The notes: generated from the sequence alone by a model not told the origin. A DNA stretch of 64,000 bases from Marinobacter mobilis (GCF_900106945.1 NZ_FNNE01000010.1:151915-215914), one strand, 5' to 3'. Positions 8,738 through 18,700 are shown, numbered from the stretch's first letter. Translations and numbers: made by a program.

Positions 8738-9583
8738 TCATCCCCGCTCGCGTTCAAGCAAGGCTCTTTTGCGGGCAATGCCCCAACGATAACCGGAAAG
8801 TCCGCCATCACTGCGCACCACCCGGTGGCAGGGAATCGCCACGGCCAGCCGGTTAGCGGCGCAGGCACCGGCCACCGCCCGCACTGCTGCCGGCGATCCG
8901 ATACGGCGGGCGATATCACTGTAGCTGACGGTCTGTCCCGGAGGTATGGCACGCAGGGCCTGCCATACCCGCTGCTGAAAGGCCGTGCCACGAATATCCA
9001 GTGGCAACGTCAGCCCCAATTGCGGCTGCTCCACCAGCCCCACCACGGCCGCAATCTGTTGCTCAAATCCGCGATCCCCGCCGACCAGCTCCGCATTGCG
9101 GAACTGACCCTGTAGCTCCTCCACCAGCGCCTGAGGATCTTCGCCCAGGGCGATGGCACAGATACCGCGCTCGCTGCACGCCACCAGGATCGCCCCCAGT
9201 GAACACTGGCCCACCGCGAATCGGATGGTGTTGTTGCGCCCATGACGCTGGTAATCCTTCGGATTCATACCCAGTATCTCATTGGCTTCCCGATAAAAAT
9301 GACTGCTGGAGGCATAACCGGCGGCGTAGGCCGCCTCGGTCACCGACAACGGCTGATGCAGCGTCTGGGCCAGCCGCTGGTGGCGATGGCGGCGGGCATA
9401 GGCCGCCGGGCTGATCCCGGTCACGGCTTTGAACACCCGCTGCAAGTGATAACGACTCAGGCCGGCCTGAGCGGCCAGCTCTGCCAGTGTCGGCGCGGAT
9501 TCCGCCTGCTCAATGCGGCGACAGAGCTCCGCGACCAGGGTCCGGTGACGCTGTTCACTGGTATTTACATCGCTGACCACCAC
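8738..9583 (-). CDS. AraC-type regulator fused to O6-alkylguanine-DNA methyltransferase
   Basis: An N-terminal AraC double helix-turn-helix (about residues 20-115) is joined to a methylguanine-DNA methyltransferase whose acceptor Cys 252 lies in the IPCHRVV motif, followed by SGYRWG. The protein takes alkyl groups from DNA onto that cysteine. Compared with full Ada it lacks the N-terminal zinc domain whose methylated Cys 38 normally turns Ada into an activator. How, or whether, this fusion activates transcription on damage is therefore open. Many proteobacteria have this two-domain form. It stands between convergent and divergent neighbours as a single gene. Confidence 0.9.
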   Translation of the reverse strand: MVVSDVNTSEQRHRTLVAELCRRIEQAESAPTLAELAAQAGLSRYHLQRVFKAVTGISPAAYARRHRHQRLAQTLHQPLSVTEAAYAAGYASSSHFYREANEILGMNPKDYQRHGRNNTIRFAVGQCSLGAILVACSERGICAIALGEDPQALVEELQGQFRNAELVGGDRGFEQQIAAVVGLVEQPQLGLTLPLDIRGTAFQQRVWQALRAIPPGQTVSYSDIARRIGSPAAVRAVAGACAANRLAVAIPCHRVVRSDGGLSGYRWGIARKRALLERERG

Positions 9584-9725
9584 GTGTCACTCCTGATCCT
9601 CACGCCTGAACTCACTGTATCGCCATCTTCCGGGCAAAACATCCCCATTGTTGCGCCCCCCGGCAGGACCGGATTCATGGTAAATTGCGGGCTGATTCCG
9701 CCGTTGCCATTCCAAGGACAGCCCA

Positions 9726-10202
9726 ATGACCCCAGGCATCAACAGCGCCCGCAAGGCCAAGATTACGCACACCATTCACGAATACAGCCACGACCCCGCC
9801 AGTGAGTCCTACGGCACCGAGGCGGCGGAAAAAATGGGGGTGGACCCCAACCGGGTGTTCAAGACCCTGGTGGTAACGGTGGATGGCAGGGAGTTGGCGG
9901 TCGGCGTGGTTCCAGTCAGCGCAATGCTGAGTATGAAACGGATTGCCAAGGCCGCGGGCGCCAAAAAAGCGGCCATGGCCGATCCCGCTGAGGTCCAGCG
10001 CGCCACCGGTTATGTGCTCGGCGGTGTCAGTCCGCTGGGGCAGAAAAAGCGCTTGAAAACCTTCATCGATCAATCCGCCAGCCACTTCGACACTCTGTTT
10101 GTCAGTGCCGGTCGCCGGGGTCTGGAAATTGAACTGACCCCCGCGGACCTGCAAAAGCTCACCGGCGCCACGCTGGTCGCCCTGACTCAGGATGACGGCT
10201 GA
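9726..10202 (+). CDS. ybaK: Cys-tRNA(Pro)/Cys-tRNA(Cys) deacylase YbaK
   Basis: The 158-residue product matches the YbaK/EbsC editing domain along its full length: an FKTLVV strand, a VPVSAMLSMKRIAKAAGAKKA helix region containing the essential Lys, and RATGYVLGGVSPLG near the substrate pocket. YbaK hydrolyses mischarged Cys-tRNA(Pro) made by prolyl-tRNA synthetase and works in trans. It is divergent from the Ada-like gene and convergent with the GST gene. No signal peptide is present and the protein is cytoplasmic. Confidence 0.92.
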   Translation: MTPGINSARKAKITHTIHEYSHDPASESYGTEAAEKMGVDPNRVFKTLVVTVDGRELAVGVVPVSAMLSMKRIAKAAGAKKAAMADPAEVQRATGYVLGGVSPLGQKKRLKTFIDQSASHFDTLFVSAGRRGLEIELTPADLQKLTGATLVALTQDDG

Positions 10203-10246
10203 GCTGGCCGTTGAACACACCCCGTTCGGTATCGTAGGCGAGAATC

Positions 10247-10948
10247 TCAGGACGGGGAGCCGTTCAGCACCAGATCCATCCGCGCCAGGTAAGCCGCAAA
10301 CACCGGGTGAGTCTCAGCGTGATGGCGAACCGGCGTCGCCAGCGGCACCCGCAACAGGTTGACCAGAAAGGCGTAGACCGTCGCATCGTATTCGCTGGGC
10401 TGCGGCCCCACCGCAAACGGATTGCGCTCCAATGCCCAGGCCAGGGCGTCCAGATCAGCGGCAGCACGGGCATACACTTCCTCCTGCGGGCAGCGTCCCA
10501 GCCCTTGTCCCTTCAGGGCCGCCAGCACCCCGCGCCGGGCGACGCGAGGCAACAGGCTCTTCACCCCGGGGGGCAACGTCCGGAAAAACTCAACGCGGGT
10601 TTCCGGCCAGAAAGCGTCGTCCATCCAGCGCGAATAGAGCATGGCAAAGTACAGGCTTTGCTCACAGAGCTCACGCAACAGGTGTCCCGTTGCCCGCTGT
10701 TCATCACTCAACGGCGCTCCCGGTGGCGTTCCTCCCTTTTTCTCCAGGTGCTGCACAATCTCGCGGCTATCAGCAATGGTGCGACCGTCGTCGACAATGT
10801 AGGGCAGTTTGCCCCTGGGCGCCCTGAACGGAGGGGTCGGGCAGATCCGGTAATCAATCCCCGCCAGCCGGCAGTAGGTTTCAACCTTCAGACAGAAGGG
10901 ACTGGCATTGACCTGCCAGGCATACGGAAACTGGTAGAGACTGATCAC
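10247..10948 (-). CDS. Glutathione S-transferase family protein
   Basis: The N-terminal thioredoxin-like domain shows VNASPFCLKVETYCR, the cis-proline strand GKLPYIVDDG and the glutathione-contacting IADSREI. An all-helical C-terminal domain ends with residues that resemble metaxin-like bacterial GSTs. The enzyme probably conjugates or reduces substrates with glutathione in the cytoplasm; the sequence does not show which. It is followed only by the convergent ybaK gene, and the solitary binding protein gene lies upstream on the same strand 29 nt away, so the two may form a short operon. Confidence 0.82.
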   Translation of the reverse strand: MISLYQFPYAWQVNASPFCLKVETYCRLAGIDYRICPTPPFRAPRGKLPYIVDDGRTIADSREIVQHLEKKGGTPPGAPLSDEQRATGHLLRELCEQSLYFAMLYSRWMDDAFWPETRVEFFRTLPPGVKSLLPRVARRGVLAALKGQGLGRCPQEEVYARAAADLDALAWALERNPFAVGPQPSEYDATVYAFLVNLLRVPLATPVRHHAETHPVFAAYLARMDLVLNGSPS

Positions 10949-10977
10949 GGGTCTGACTCTCTGGCAAACAAGGGGTA

Positions 10978-12228
10978 TTACAGTGTATCAGACCGGCCGG
11001 CTTCACGACGCCGGGCTTGCCACTCCTCCCGGGTCTGCGCGGCCTCGTCACCGGGTAACGAAGCAATGATAGTAAAGTATCCGGAACTGTAGGGGTCCGC
11101 CATAACGGTCTCGCGGTCGTTGATTCTGACCACATGGACGCTCTGCACATTCTGGTGATCGAACGCCCGCCAGTACTGCTCATCTTTCAACAGACTGTAG
11201 CGGTGACCTTCCAGAGCGCGCATGACATCTGCCGTTCTGGTGCTGCCCGCCCGCTCAACCGCATCGCGATATTGGTAAACGATGCTGTAGGCCGAGGCCG
11301 CAGCCGAGGATGGGCGCATGTCATAATGCTCGGAGAAGGCGTCGACAAACGCCATCCCCCGGGCGTAGTCATGCTCGTAAGGCAGGTTCCAGACCCAGGG
11401 CACCGCGCCGACCACACCTTCAAGAATGGTCGGGCCGACTTCACGAGCCATGCCCAGCGTCAGGTTCGGTACCACCACCTGCATCTGCTGGGTCAGCCCC
11501 AGCTCATAGGCAAGATTCACCGCCCGCACCATGTCGTCACCAAACAGCACCAGCACCAGCACCTTGGCATCGCTGGCCTTGGCCTGTTCCAGGGCCGCCT
11601 GGAAATCACTGGTCAGAGCTCTGGGGAACGGCGTACGCACGCCCTGATGACGTTCGACATCGGAGGTATTGGAGAATCCCCGCAGCGACTCTTCCACCGA
11701 CCACCCCCAGGTGTAGTCTGCAGTAATGTAGAAGTATTCCTCATTCGCGTGATTGGCATTGAGGTACTGACTCAGCACCCGCGCCGTCATCCACGCATTG
11801 TAGGGCTCACGGAACATGTGACGGTGCCCTTCGCTGCCGGTGGTGGCATTGGAATAGGTTAGGGTGCCAAAGTAGAGCCGATCCCGGTCCCTGGCGGCTT
11901 TGCCTGAGGCAATGGCAACCGCACTGGACACGCCGCCGAACACCATCTGTGCACCCTCGTTGTCGATGAGTTCTGCGGTATTCTCGGCGCCCTGGTCAGG
12001 CTCACCGCGACTGTTCCGAATCACCAACTCCAACGGACGACCCAGCACGCCGCCGGACCGGTTGATCTCCTCCACCGCCAGAAATGCCCCGAGTCGCTGC
12101 TGCAACCCCTGTTCCTTGTAGCGTCCGGATTGGGGATAGTTGAAGCCCAGCCTGAGTGATTCGGCGGCGGCGCCGGTATTGACTAGGGCAAGCAGACAGA
12201 CAGACAAAAGCAGCGTTCTGAAACTCAT
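10978..12228 (-). CDS. Solitary type I periplasmic binding protein (branched-chain/amide type)
   Basis: A signal peptide ends at GAAA|ES. The mature protein is the two-lobed LivK/urea-amide binding fold: LGFNYPQSGRYKEQG, AVEEINRSGGVLGRPLEL, and a long second lobe ending with an interface that binds small polar ligands. No permease or ATPase gene is near. Such orphan binding proteins often serve a signalling partner or share a transporter encoded elsewhere. The only near neighbour on the same strand is the GST gene. The ligand is not predictable. Confidence 0.8.
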   Translation of the reverse strand: MSFRTLLLSVCLLALVNTGAAAESLRLGFNYPQSGRYKEQGLQQRLGAFLAVEEINRSGGVLGRPLELVIRNSRGEPDQGAENTAELIDNEGAQMVFGGVSSAVAIASGKAARDRDRLYFGTLTYSNATTGSEGHRHMFREPYNAWMTARVLSQYLNANHANEEYFYITADYTWGWSVEESLRGFSNTSDVERHQGVRTPFPRALTSDFQAALEQAKASDAKVLVLVLFGDDMVRAVNLAYELGLTQQMQVVVPNLTLGMAREVGPTILEGVVGAVPWVWNLPYEHDYARGMAFVDAFSEHYDMRPSSAAASAYSIVYQYRDAVERAGSTRTADVMRALEGHRYSLLKDEQYWRAFDHQNVQSVHVVRINDRETVMADPYSSGYFTIIASLPGDEAAQTREEWQARRREAGRSDTL

Positions 12229-12579
12229 GGTGACAGGTCTCCGGTTGGCAACAACGGCAGGCCCACCGTTCCTGCACCCCCTCGGTCGACCAGTGTTGTC
12301 TGTTTTATGGTTTTTTTCTTAAGCCGGTTAGTTTCAGCAGCCCTTGCCAAGGCAACAATGGGACTATGGTGGAAGGTTTGGTAACGGATTGTAAGTCCAC
12401 ACAAAGCTCTTGGCCGCGACACGACCTCAATCCCTCGAAGGCACGAGGTCATTCGAGCGGTTCTTTACACCGTGTTCTATAGATTTTGTTTGCCATTCCA
12501 TGTCAATGAGCACGAATCTCCCCACTTGCGCCTCAACTCGGCTTAAAATGGCCGGCTCACCATCCGACCGGCCGGAGCC
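12229..12579. other. Divergent intergenic region
   Basis: This 351-nt stretch separates the binding protein and the pseudouridine synthase and should hold both promoters. I find no credible small gene or RNA. It has two overlapping 6-bp dyads, GACCTC/GAGGTC at 12423 and 12445, and CTCGAA/TTCGAG at 12434 and 12452. They may be operators but are weak on their own. Confidence 0.4.
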
Positions 12580-13398
12580 ATGCGAAAGACTTTTGAACTC
12601 ACCGTCACCGAACCCCAAACTGCCGCGGAAGCCCTGGCCGAACGCACCGGCCTGCCCAAGGGCAGGATCAAGGATGCCATGACTAAAGGCGCCTGCTGGT
12701 GGACTTACAAGGGGAAACAGTTGCGACTCAGAAGGGCAACCAAGGCGTTGCAGCCCGGTACCCGGATTGCCCTCTACTATGATGACAAGGTCCTGGCACT
12801 GAAGCCCTTGCCCGCCGAGTGCCTGCTCGACAACAAACGTTACAGCATCTGGTACAAACCCCATGGCATGCTGGCCCAGGGGTCCCAATGGGGGGATCAC
12901 TGCAGCCTGCTGCGCTGGGCCGAACAGAAAACCGGCCGTGACTGTTTTCTGTTACACCGGCTGGATGCCGATGCCGCCGGCCTGATGGTCATTGCCCACG
13001 ATCCCAAGGCTGCCGGAGAGCTGTCCCGGCTGTTCCAGGGTCGTACCATTCACAAGGTCTACCAGGCCCGGATCTCAGGACAACTTGTGGCGGACGATCG
13101 CCTGATCGACGCGCCTGTCGAGGGCAAAGCGGCGGTGAGCCGCGTCACCACCCTGCACCAGGCTGATGATCAAACCCTGGTTTCAGTCACAATAGAAACC
13201 GGGCGGAAACACCAGATCCGCCGCCACCTTGCCGGCATTGGCCACCCCATTGTGGGCGACCGACTGTATGGTCAGGCCGGCCCACAGCCACTGCAGCTGC
13301 TTGCCGTTGAACTGGAATTCCAGTGCCCATTAAGAAACCGGCCCGTCCACATAACGCTGCCGGAGCACCTGCAACTGACACCGCAAACCGATCCCTGA
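12580..13398 (+). CDS. RluA-family RNA pseudouridine synthase
   Basis: The catalytic motif HRLDADAAGL is complete, with Asp 129 as nucleophile. Other family blocks are YSIWYKPHGML near residue 90 and GRKHQIRRHLAGIGHPIVGD near residue 210. An N-terminal S4-like region (PKGRIKDAMTKGACW) should help bind RNA. The enzyme isomerises specific uridines, but the sequence alone does not tell whether in 23S rRNA or tRNA. The start follows GGAGCC. The gene stands alone. Confidence 0.88.
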   Translation: MRKTFELTVTEPQTAAEALAERTGLPKGRIKDAMTKGACWWTYKGKQLRLRRATKALQPGTRIALYYDDKVLALKPLPAECLLDNKRYSIWYKPHGMLAQGSQWGDHCSLLRWAEQKTGRDCFLLHRLDADAAGLMVIAHDPKAAGELSRLFQGRTIHKVYQARISGQLVADDRLIDAPVEGKAAVSRVTTLHQADDQTLVSVTIETGRKHQIRRHLAGIGHPIVGDRLYGQAGPQPLQLLAVELEFQCPLRNRPVHITLPEHLQLTPQTDP

Positions 13399-13554
13399 GC
13401 GGCCGCCTCGGCGGGCGCTCGCCAATTATGTCGACATTTAACAATTTAGCATTTGTATCATTTAGCATGATCCGCTAATTTCGCAGGCTCTTTTCCAGAA
13501 CTCTGATTGGGCACTGCCGCTCAAGGGGTTCGTATAGCTCAGACGAGGTGGGCA

Positions 13555-14190
13555 ATGGGTGCATTACGTTTGATAGCGGGCGGGTTGGCCATGACCCTGA
13601 CAGTAGTGGCCAGTGCTGATGAAGTGATCCTTGACGACCTTATTGTCCCGTTCAGCATGTGCGTGGGAAGCGACTGTGTCGACGGCGAAGACTTCGACTT
13701 CGACACTCTGCGACTGAAATCACCAACCCCGCAAATTCACTTCTGGGACACCAGCAATACCGCCAGTTTTCCTATAGAAGATTGGAGCATGGGCATCACC
13801 GATGGTGGTACCGCATCACGCACGTCGTTCTTTGTTCGCAGTGAAACGGCCAGTCAGGACGTACTGGTTATCTCACCGGACGGTGATGTAGCCCTGGGCG
13901 CAGGTGCCGGGCTGGTCGAGGGCGCCGTATCGGTTGGTAATCTTGGCAACGAACGTCGTGTCAGTCACGTGGCCGATGCAATCGACGACACCGACGCCGT
14001 TAACCTGCGCCAGTTTGAAGCCTTTCAGGCAACCGCCGAAGCGACAGCACAACAGGATATAGAGGCGCTGAACAATCGCCTGGATGGTTTTGAAGCCCGT
14101 ATGACAGCGATGCTGGACCGTCTGGATCGTATCGCAGATAAAGTGGCGCAAACACAGGCCATCGATCAGGACGGTGACTCATGGCACTGA
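13555..14190 (+). CDS. Secreted protein with YadA-neck-like segment
   Basis: The product has a signal peptide ending near VVASA, followed by a beta-rich domain of about 110 residues with LDDLIVPFSMCVGSDCVDGE. The next part, VSVGNLGNERRVSHVADA and then DDTDAVNLRQ, closely resembles the neck of YadA-type trimeric autotransporters, and is followed by a helical coiled-coil tail of about 50 residues. No outer-membrane anchor domain follows; the protein simply ends. The ATG used is preceded by GAGGTG; an upstream TTG in the same frame is unlikely. Its last codons overlap the start of the next gene, which encodes a related protein. A trimeric secreted fibre is my inference. Confidence 0.65.
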   Translation: MGALRLIAGGLAMTLTVVASADEVILDDLIVPFSMCVGSDCVDGEDFDFDTLRLKSPTPQIHFWDTSNTASFPIEDWSMGITDGGTASRTSFFVRSETASQDVLVISPDGDVALGAGAGLVEGAVSVGNLGNERRVSHVADAIDDTDAVNLRQFEAFQATAEATAQQDIEALNNRLDGFEARMTAMLDRLDRIADKVAQTQAIDQDGDSWH

Positions 14191-15023
14191 CACGCCTTCT
14201 TGCGGCGGCGGTGGGGCTGGTGCTTGGCGCCACGGTTTCCGCTGACGTGATCAAGACCGACAACCTGGTGGTGCAGGGTAACCAGTGCCTTGGCACCGAT
14301 TGCGTATCCGGCGAGACCTTCACCGACCACAGCTTCGTTCTCAAGGAAAACAACGATCGCATCCGCTGGCTGGACACCTCCGCCACCACGGAGGCTGTCC
14401 GCCGGAACCTGGAAGGTGGTTACCTTGACAGTGAGCTGGGCAATTCCTGGCGCGTTGAAGCCAATGAATCGTCCAACGGTGGTGATAACCGGTTCTATAT
14501 ACAGCTTTATGGCACCGACAAAGCTGCGGTGATCAGCGACGGCACCGCGCCGGACTACGACTGCAGTGACCCGTTTAACCCCGTCGTCAACGGAACCATC
14601 CCGGCCGGACAGCCCGCGGAGACCATGAACTGCCAACCCCTTGTCGATTACGCCCGGCTTACCAGCGTCGAACTGTCCAGTTCCGCCAACGGAGGCGTGG
14701 CCATAGGTGGTGACAGTGAGCTGACAAATGGTGAGGTCAGCGTCGGCAACGACAGTGCCTTGCGTCGTCTGACTCAGGTCGCCAGTGCCATCGCCCAGAC
14801 CGATGTGGTCATCAAGTCCCAGATGGAAGCCAGCCTGATCAGCGAGCAACTGGCCAGTGCCGATGACATCGAGGCGATGCTTGATGACATTGAGTCCCAG
14901 ATCATCGCGCTCGAACTGCAAGTATTTGGCGCACCAAACGGTGGCAACGGCGGCGGTGGCGCCGGCCATTGGCTGCTGTTCGGGTTGCTGTCACTGCTGT
15001 GGCTTCGTAGCCGTCGCCGCTAA
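14181..15023 (+). CDS. Secreted protein with GlyGly-CTERM-like sorting tail
   Basis: This paralogue of the preceding gene has a signal peptide and then LVVQGNQCLGTDCVSGE, matching the neighbour's MCVGSDCVDGE. It also carries a degenerate YadA-neck-like segment (VSVGNDSALRRLTQVASAIA) and a short helical region. The C terminus is GGNGGGGAGHW, a hydrophobic run and RSRRR. This is the tripartite GlyGly-CTERM pattern that the rhomboid-like rhombosortase is known to process. I infer surface delivery by type II secretion and cleavage by a rhombosortase encoded elsewhere. It overlaps the upstream gene by 10 nt, so the two should be made together. Confidence 0.65.
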   Translation: MALTRLLAAAVGLVLGATVSADVIKTDNLVVQGNQCLGTDCVSGETFTDHSFVLKENNDRIRWLDTSATTEAVRRNLEGGYLDSELGNSWRVEANESSNGGDNRFYIQLYGTDKAAVISDGTAPDYDCSDPFNPVVNGTIPAGQPAETMNCQPLVDYARLTSVELSSSANGGVAIGGDSELTNGEVSVGNDSALRRLTQVASAIAQTDVVIKSQMEASLISEQLASADDIEAMLDDIESQIIALELQVFGAPNGGNGGGGAGHWLLFGLLSLLWLRSRRR

Positions 15024-15100
15024 GCCCTTCCTTCAGGCCGGTGCACCACTGCCTGCGCATGGGCCCAACACCAGGTTTCCACAATCCGATATACTGTTGC

Positions 15101-15130
15101 GCCCACAGTCCGGAACCCCGGACCGTGGGC
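15101..15130 (+). promoter_or_regulatory. Strong hairpin in the trpB leader
   Basis: GCCCAC-A-GTCCGG pairs with CCGGAC-C-GTGGGC around an AACC loop. It lies 58 nt before trpB and just after a TATACT that could be a -10 box, so it may form the 5' end of the trpB mRNA. It has no T tract. It could instead end transcription of the upstream pair. Confidence 0.45.
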
Positions 15131-15188
15131 CAGTCAACACCGGAGTGACGAACAAACCGGGCAACGGGCCATTCTTCAGGAGCGCGCA

Positions 15189-16424
15189 ATGAGCGATACC
15201 ATCACCAATACCTTTCTCCATGATCTTCCCAGCGCCGACGGCTACTTTGGCGAATACGGCGGCAGTTTTATTCCAGATCAGCTCAAGGCGGTGATGGATG
15301 AAATCACCCAGGCTTACCTCGATATTCGCGAAGACCCGGAGTTTCGCCGCGAGCTGGCAGAACTCTACAGCCATTATGTTGGCCGCCCCAGCCCGGTGTT
15401 CCATGCCAGGAACCTCAGTCGCAAATGTGGCGCCGAGATTTTCCTGAAACGGGAAGACCTGAACCATACCGGCGCCCACAAGATCAACCATTGCCTCGGT
15501 GAAGCCCTGTTGGCCAAGAAGATGGGCAAGAAGAAGCTCATTGCCGAAACCGGGGCAGGCCAGCACGGCGTAGCTTTAGCGACCGCCGCCGCACTGGTCG
15601 GCCTTGAGTGCGATATTTATATGGGCGAAGTGGATATCCGCAAGGAGCACCCGAACGTCGTCCGTATGGCAATCCTTGGCGCCCGGGTGATTCCCGCCAC
15701 TCATGGCCGTAAGACCCTGAAAGAAGCTGTCGATGCGGCCTTTGAAGCCTATCTCGAGGACCCCATCAACCAGCTCTACGCCATCGGTTCGGTCGTCGGA
15801 CCACACCCGTTCCCGATGATGGTGCGGGATTTCCAGTCCATTGTCGGCAACGAGGCCCGGGCACAGATGCTGACCCAGACCGGCCAGCTGCCGGACAACG
15901 TGGTGGCCTGTGTTGGCGGCGGTTCCAATGCCGTGGGCATCTTCTCCGCGTTCCTTGAAGACCAGGACGTAAAACTCTGGGGCGTTGAACCCGCGGGACG
16001 TGATCTTGAGACCGACGGCGAACACGCGGCCACCATGACCAAGGGCGAGCCCGGCATCATGCACGGTTTCAAGTCCTACATGCTGAAGGACGCTGAAGGA
16101 GAACCGCAAGAGGTCTATTCCGTGGCCAGTGGCCTGGACTACCCCTCAGTGGGCCCCCAGCACAGTTTCCTCAAGGACAGCGGCCGGGTCACTTACGACA
16201 CCATCAACGACCAGGAAGCCATCGAAGCGTTCTTTGAACTGTCCCGCTCCGAAGGCATCATCCCGGCCATCGAATCCTCACATGCCGTCGCCTACGCCCT
16301 CAAACTGGCCAAGACGCATCCCGGCGAGAGCATCCTGGTAAACCTGTCCGGGCGTGGCGACAAGGACATCGACTTCGTGGTTGAACACTATGGCGACGCC
16401 TTCGGTGTGCACCTCGCCAACTAG
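15189..16424 (+). CDS. trpB: Tryptophan synthase beta chain (stand-alone)
   Basis: The 411-residue protein aligns with TrpB type 1 through all key blocks. The PLP lysine is Lys 98 in HTGAHKIN. The catalytic Glu lies in [17 protein letters not shown] binds the PLP phosphate, the [10 protein letters not shown] aspartate is present, and GRGDKD closes the cofactor site. It joins indole and serine to make tryptophan, normally in complex with TrpA. There is no trpA here: trpB is followed by the convergent metE, and the two overlap by 4 nt at their 3' ends. It may be a second copy that salvages indole or serves another pathway. RBS is AGGAG. Confidence 0.88.
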   Translation: MSDTITNTFLHDLPSADGYFGEYGGSFIPDQLKAVMDEITQAYLDIREDPEFRRELAELYSHYVGRPSPVFHARNLSRKCGAEIFLKREDLNHTGAHKINHCLGEALLAKKMGKKKLIAETGAGQHGVALATAAALVGLECDIYMGEVDIRKEHPNVVRMAILGARVIPATHGRKTLKEAVDAAFEAYLEDPINQLYAIGSVVGPHPFPMMVRDFQSIVGNEARAQMLTQTGQLPDNVVACVGGGSNAVGIFSAFLEDQDVKLWGVEPAGRDLETDGEHAATMTKGEPGIMHGFKSYMLKDAEGEPQEVYSVASGLDYPSVGPQHSFLKDSGRVTYDTINDQEAIEAFFELSRSEGIIPAIESSHAVAYALKLAKTHPGESILVNLSGRGDKDIDFVVEHYGDAFGVHLAN

Positions 16425-18700
16425 GCCACGGCTTCACGCAGGGTGCGGGCAGCCGCCACCATGTTCTCCAGGGCCGGCAGCACTTCCGGCCAGCCCCTGG
16501 TTTTCAGCCCGCAATCCGGATTGATCCACAGTCGCTCGGCGGGAATCCGCCGGCCGGCCTTGGCCATCAACTCCACGATCTGGTCGTGACTGGGGATGTT
16601 CGGCGAATGGATGTCGTACACCCCCGGTCCAATATCATTGGGATAGCGGAAGCGATCAAACGCCGCCAGCAGTTCCATGTCCGACCTGGATGTTTCAATC
16701 GTGATGACGTCCGCATCCATTCGGGAAATGGCATCAATAATGTCATTGAACTCCGAATAGCACATGTGGGTGTGGATCTGGGTGGTATCGGCCACCCCAT
16801 TGGCCGCCAGGCGGAAGGCATCCACCGCCCAGTCCAGATAGTCCGGCCACTGGGACCGTTTTAACGGTAACCCTTCCCGTAAGGCCGCTTCGTCAATCTG
16901 GATGATTTCCACACCCGCCTGCTCCAGGTCGAGCACTTCGTCACGGATGGCCAACGCCAGCTGGAAGCAGGTGACCGAACGCGGCTGGTCATCACGCACA
17001 AACGACCAGTTGAGCAGAGTGACCGGGCCGGTGAGCATGCCCTTGACCGGTTTGTCGGTCAGCGACTGGGCATAGCGAATCCAGTCCACCGTCATGGCTT
17101 TGGGGCGTTGAATATCTCCGTAAAGGATCGGCGGTTTGACGCAGCGGGAGCCGTAGGACTGAACCCAGCCAAACTGGCTGAAGGCGTAGCCGTCGAGCTG
17201 TTCGCCAAAGTATTCCACCATGTCATTACGCTCAGCCTCTCCATGAACCAGTACATCCAGGCCCAGCGCTTCCTGTTCGCGAATGCAGCGGGCGATCTCG
17301 TGCTGAATACAGGCCCGGTAACGTCGTTCATCCAGTTCATCCTGGCGATAACGGCGGCGCAACTGACGGATTTCACTGGTCTGGGGGAAGGAGCCGATGG
17401 TGGTGGTCGGGTAGGCTGGCAGCCTCAGCCGGTCCTGCTGTTGGCGGATGCGTTCCGCAAAGGGGCTCTGACGCTGTCCCCAGCTCGCGTCCAAAGCCTG
17501 CAGGCGGGCCTTGACGTCAACCCGGTTGACCCGCTGCGACTCACGTCGGCTGCGCAATGCCTCGGCATTGGCCTGCAACGCCTCCGCCACCGCAGCCCGG
17601 CCCTGATTGAGCGCCGTCGCCAGGGTGGTCAACTCGTCCAGTTTCTGGCGGGCGAAGGCCAGCCAGTTGCGCACTTCCGCATCAAGCTGCTGCTCGCTGG
17701 TAAGATCCACCGGCACGTGTAACAGCGAACAGCTTGGCGCCAGCCACAAGCGGTCCGCCAGCTGCCGGTGCAGGGGTTCCAGGCGATCCAGCAGGGCATT
17801 AAGGTCGCTTTTCCAGATATTACGGCCATTGATCACCCCGAGGGAGAGGATACGATCGTCCGGTAGTCCGGCGGCCAGGCTCTCCAGCTTGTCCTGATTG
17901 GCCTGCGCATCCAGATGCAGGCCATCCACCGGCAGGCTCAGGGCCAGCTCAAGATTGTTCGCCAGACGCCCGAAGTAGGTGGTCAGCAGCTTCTTCGGAC
18001 CACGACCGGCGAGGAACCGGTAGGCCCTCAGATAGGCTTGCTGCCAGGTTTCGGACAGCTCCGTGACCAGTACCGGCTCGTCCACCTGGACCCACTCAAC
18101 ACCGGTACGCCCCAGGGTCTCGAATAACTCGGCGTACACCGGCAGCAAGCCATCCAGCAGGGCCAGCGGATCGCTGCCATCCTTGGCCTTGCCCAGCCAG
18201 AGATAGCTAAGCGGGCCCAGGATAACCGGCTTGACCGCCACATTCTGGCCCCGGGCTTCGTCGATCTGCGCCAGTAACCGGCTGGGATCAAGGCTGAAGC
18301 GGGTGTCTGTCGAAAACTCCGGCACAATGTAGTGGTAGTTGGTATCGAACCACTTGGTCAGCTCGCCAGCGGCCACCACGCTGTCGCCAGCATCCCCCGG
18401 TGCCCGGCCGCGGGCAGTGCGGAAGTAAGCGGTCAGCTCATCGCCCCCCAGGTCACGCACCCGCGCCGGCAGGTTGCCCAGGGTCACACTCATGTCCAGG
18501 ACCTGGTCGTACAGGGAAAAGTCGCCGACCGGCTGCCAGTCCAGTTCGCCCTGTAGCTGCCAATGATCCTGCCGCAAACCGGCAGCCAGCTCTAACAGCG
18601 CTGGCGCCGGCAATTCGCCGCGCCAGTGCTCTTCCAGAGCAAATTTCAGTTCACGCCGCGCCCCGATACGCGGAAATCCAAGGTTGTGTGTGATCGCCAT
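16421..18700 (-). CDS. metE: Cobalamin-independent methionine synthase
   Basis: The 759-residue enzyme has the two-barrel MetE structure. Zinc ligands are visible in the C-terminal barrel: His and Cys in [12 protein letters not shown] and a Cys in [11 protein letters not shown]. The methyl-folate and homocysteine sites include [12 protein letters not shown] and [12 protein letters not shown]. It transfers methyl from methyltetrahydropteroyl-triglutamate to homocysteine in the cytoplasm. It is divergent from the LysR gene beside it, as in E. coli metE/metR, and a MetR-like half-palindrome lies between them. Confidence 0.97.
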   Translation of the reverse strand: MAITHNLGFPRIGARRELKFALEEHWRGELPAPALLELAAGLRQDHWQLQGELDWQPVGDFSLYDQVLDMSVTLGNLPARVRDLGGDELTAYFRTARGRAPGDAGDSVVAAGELTKWFDTNYHYIVPEFSTDTRFSLDPSRLLAQIDEARGQNVAVKPVILGPLSYLWLGKAKDGSDPLALLDGLLPVYAELFETLGRTGVEWVQVDEPVLVTELSETWQQAYLRAYRFLAGRGPKKLLTTYFGRLANNLELALSLPVDGLHLDAQANQDKLESLAAGLPDDRILSLGVINGRNIWKSDLNALLDRLEPLHRQLADRLWLAPSCSLLHVPVDLTSEQQLDAEVRNWLAFARQKLDELTTLATALNQGRAAVAEALQANAEALRSRRESQRVNRVDVKARLQALDASWGQRQSPFAERIRQQQDRLRLPAYPTTTIGSFPQTSEIRQLRRRYRQDELDERRYRACIQHEIARCIREQEALGLDVLVHGEAERNDMVEYFGEQLDGYAFSQFGWVQSYGSRCVKPPILYGDIQRPKAMTVDWIRYAQSLTDKPVKGMLTGPVTLLNWSFVRDDQPRSVTCFQLALAIRDEVLDLEQAGVEIIQIDEAALREGLPLKRSQWPDYLDWAVDAFRLAANGVADTTQIHTHMCYSEFNDIIDAISRMDADVITIETSRSDMELLAAFDRFRYPNDIGPGVYDIHSPNIPSHDQIVELMAKAGRRIPAERLWINPDCGLKTRGWPEVLPALENMVAAARTLREAVA

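Noticed and set aside
13444..13468. Two direct copies of ATTTAGCAT, 16 bp apart
   Set aside because: Only 9 bp and two copies in an AT-rich stretch. This may be part of a promoter but is too weak to call a repeat or operator.
13521..13545. GGGGTTCGTATAGCTCAG, which resembles tRNA arm sequences
   Set aside because: No acceptor stem or anticodon arm can be folded around it. It precedes the secreted protein gene as plain leader sequence.
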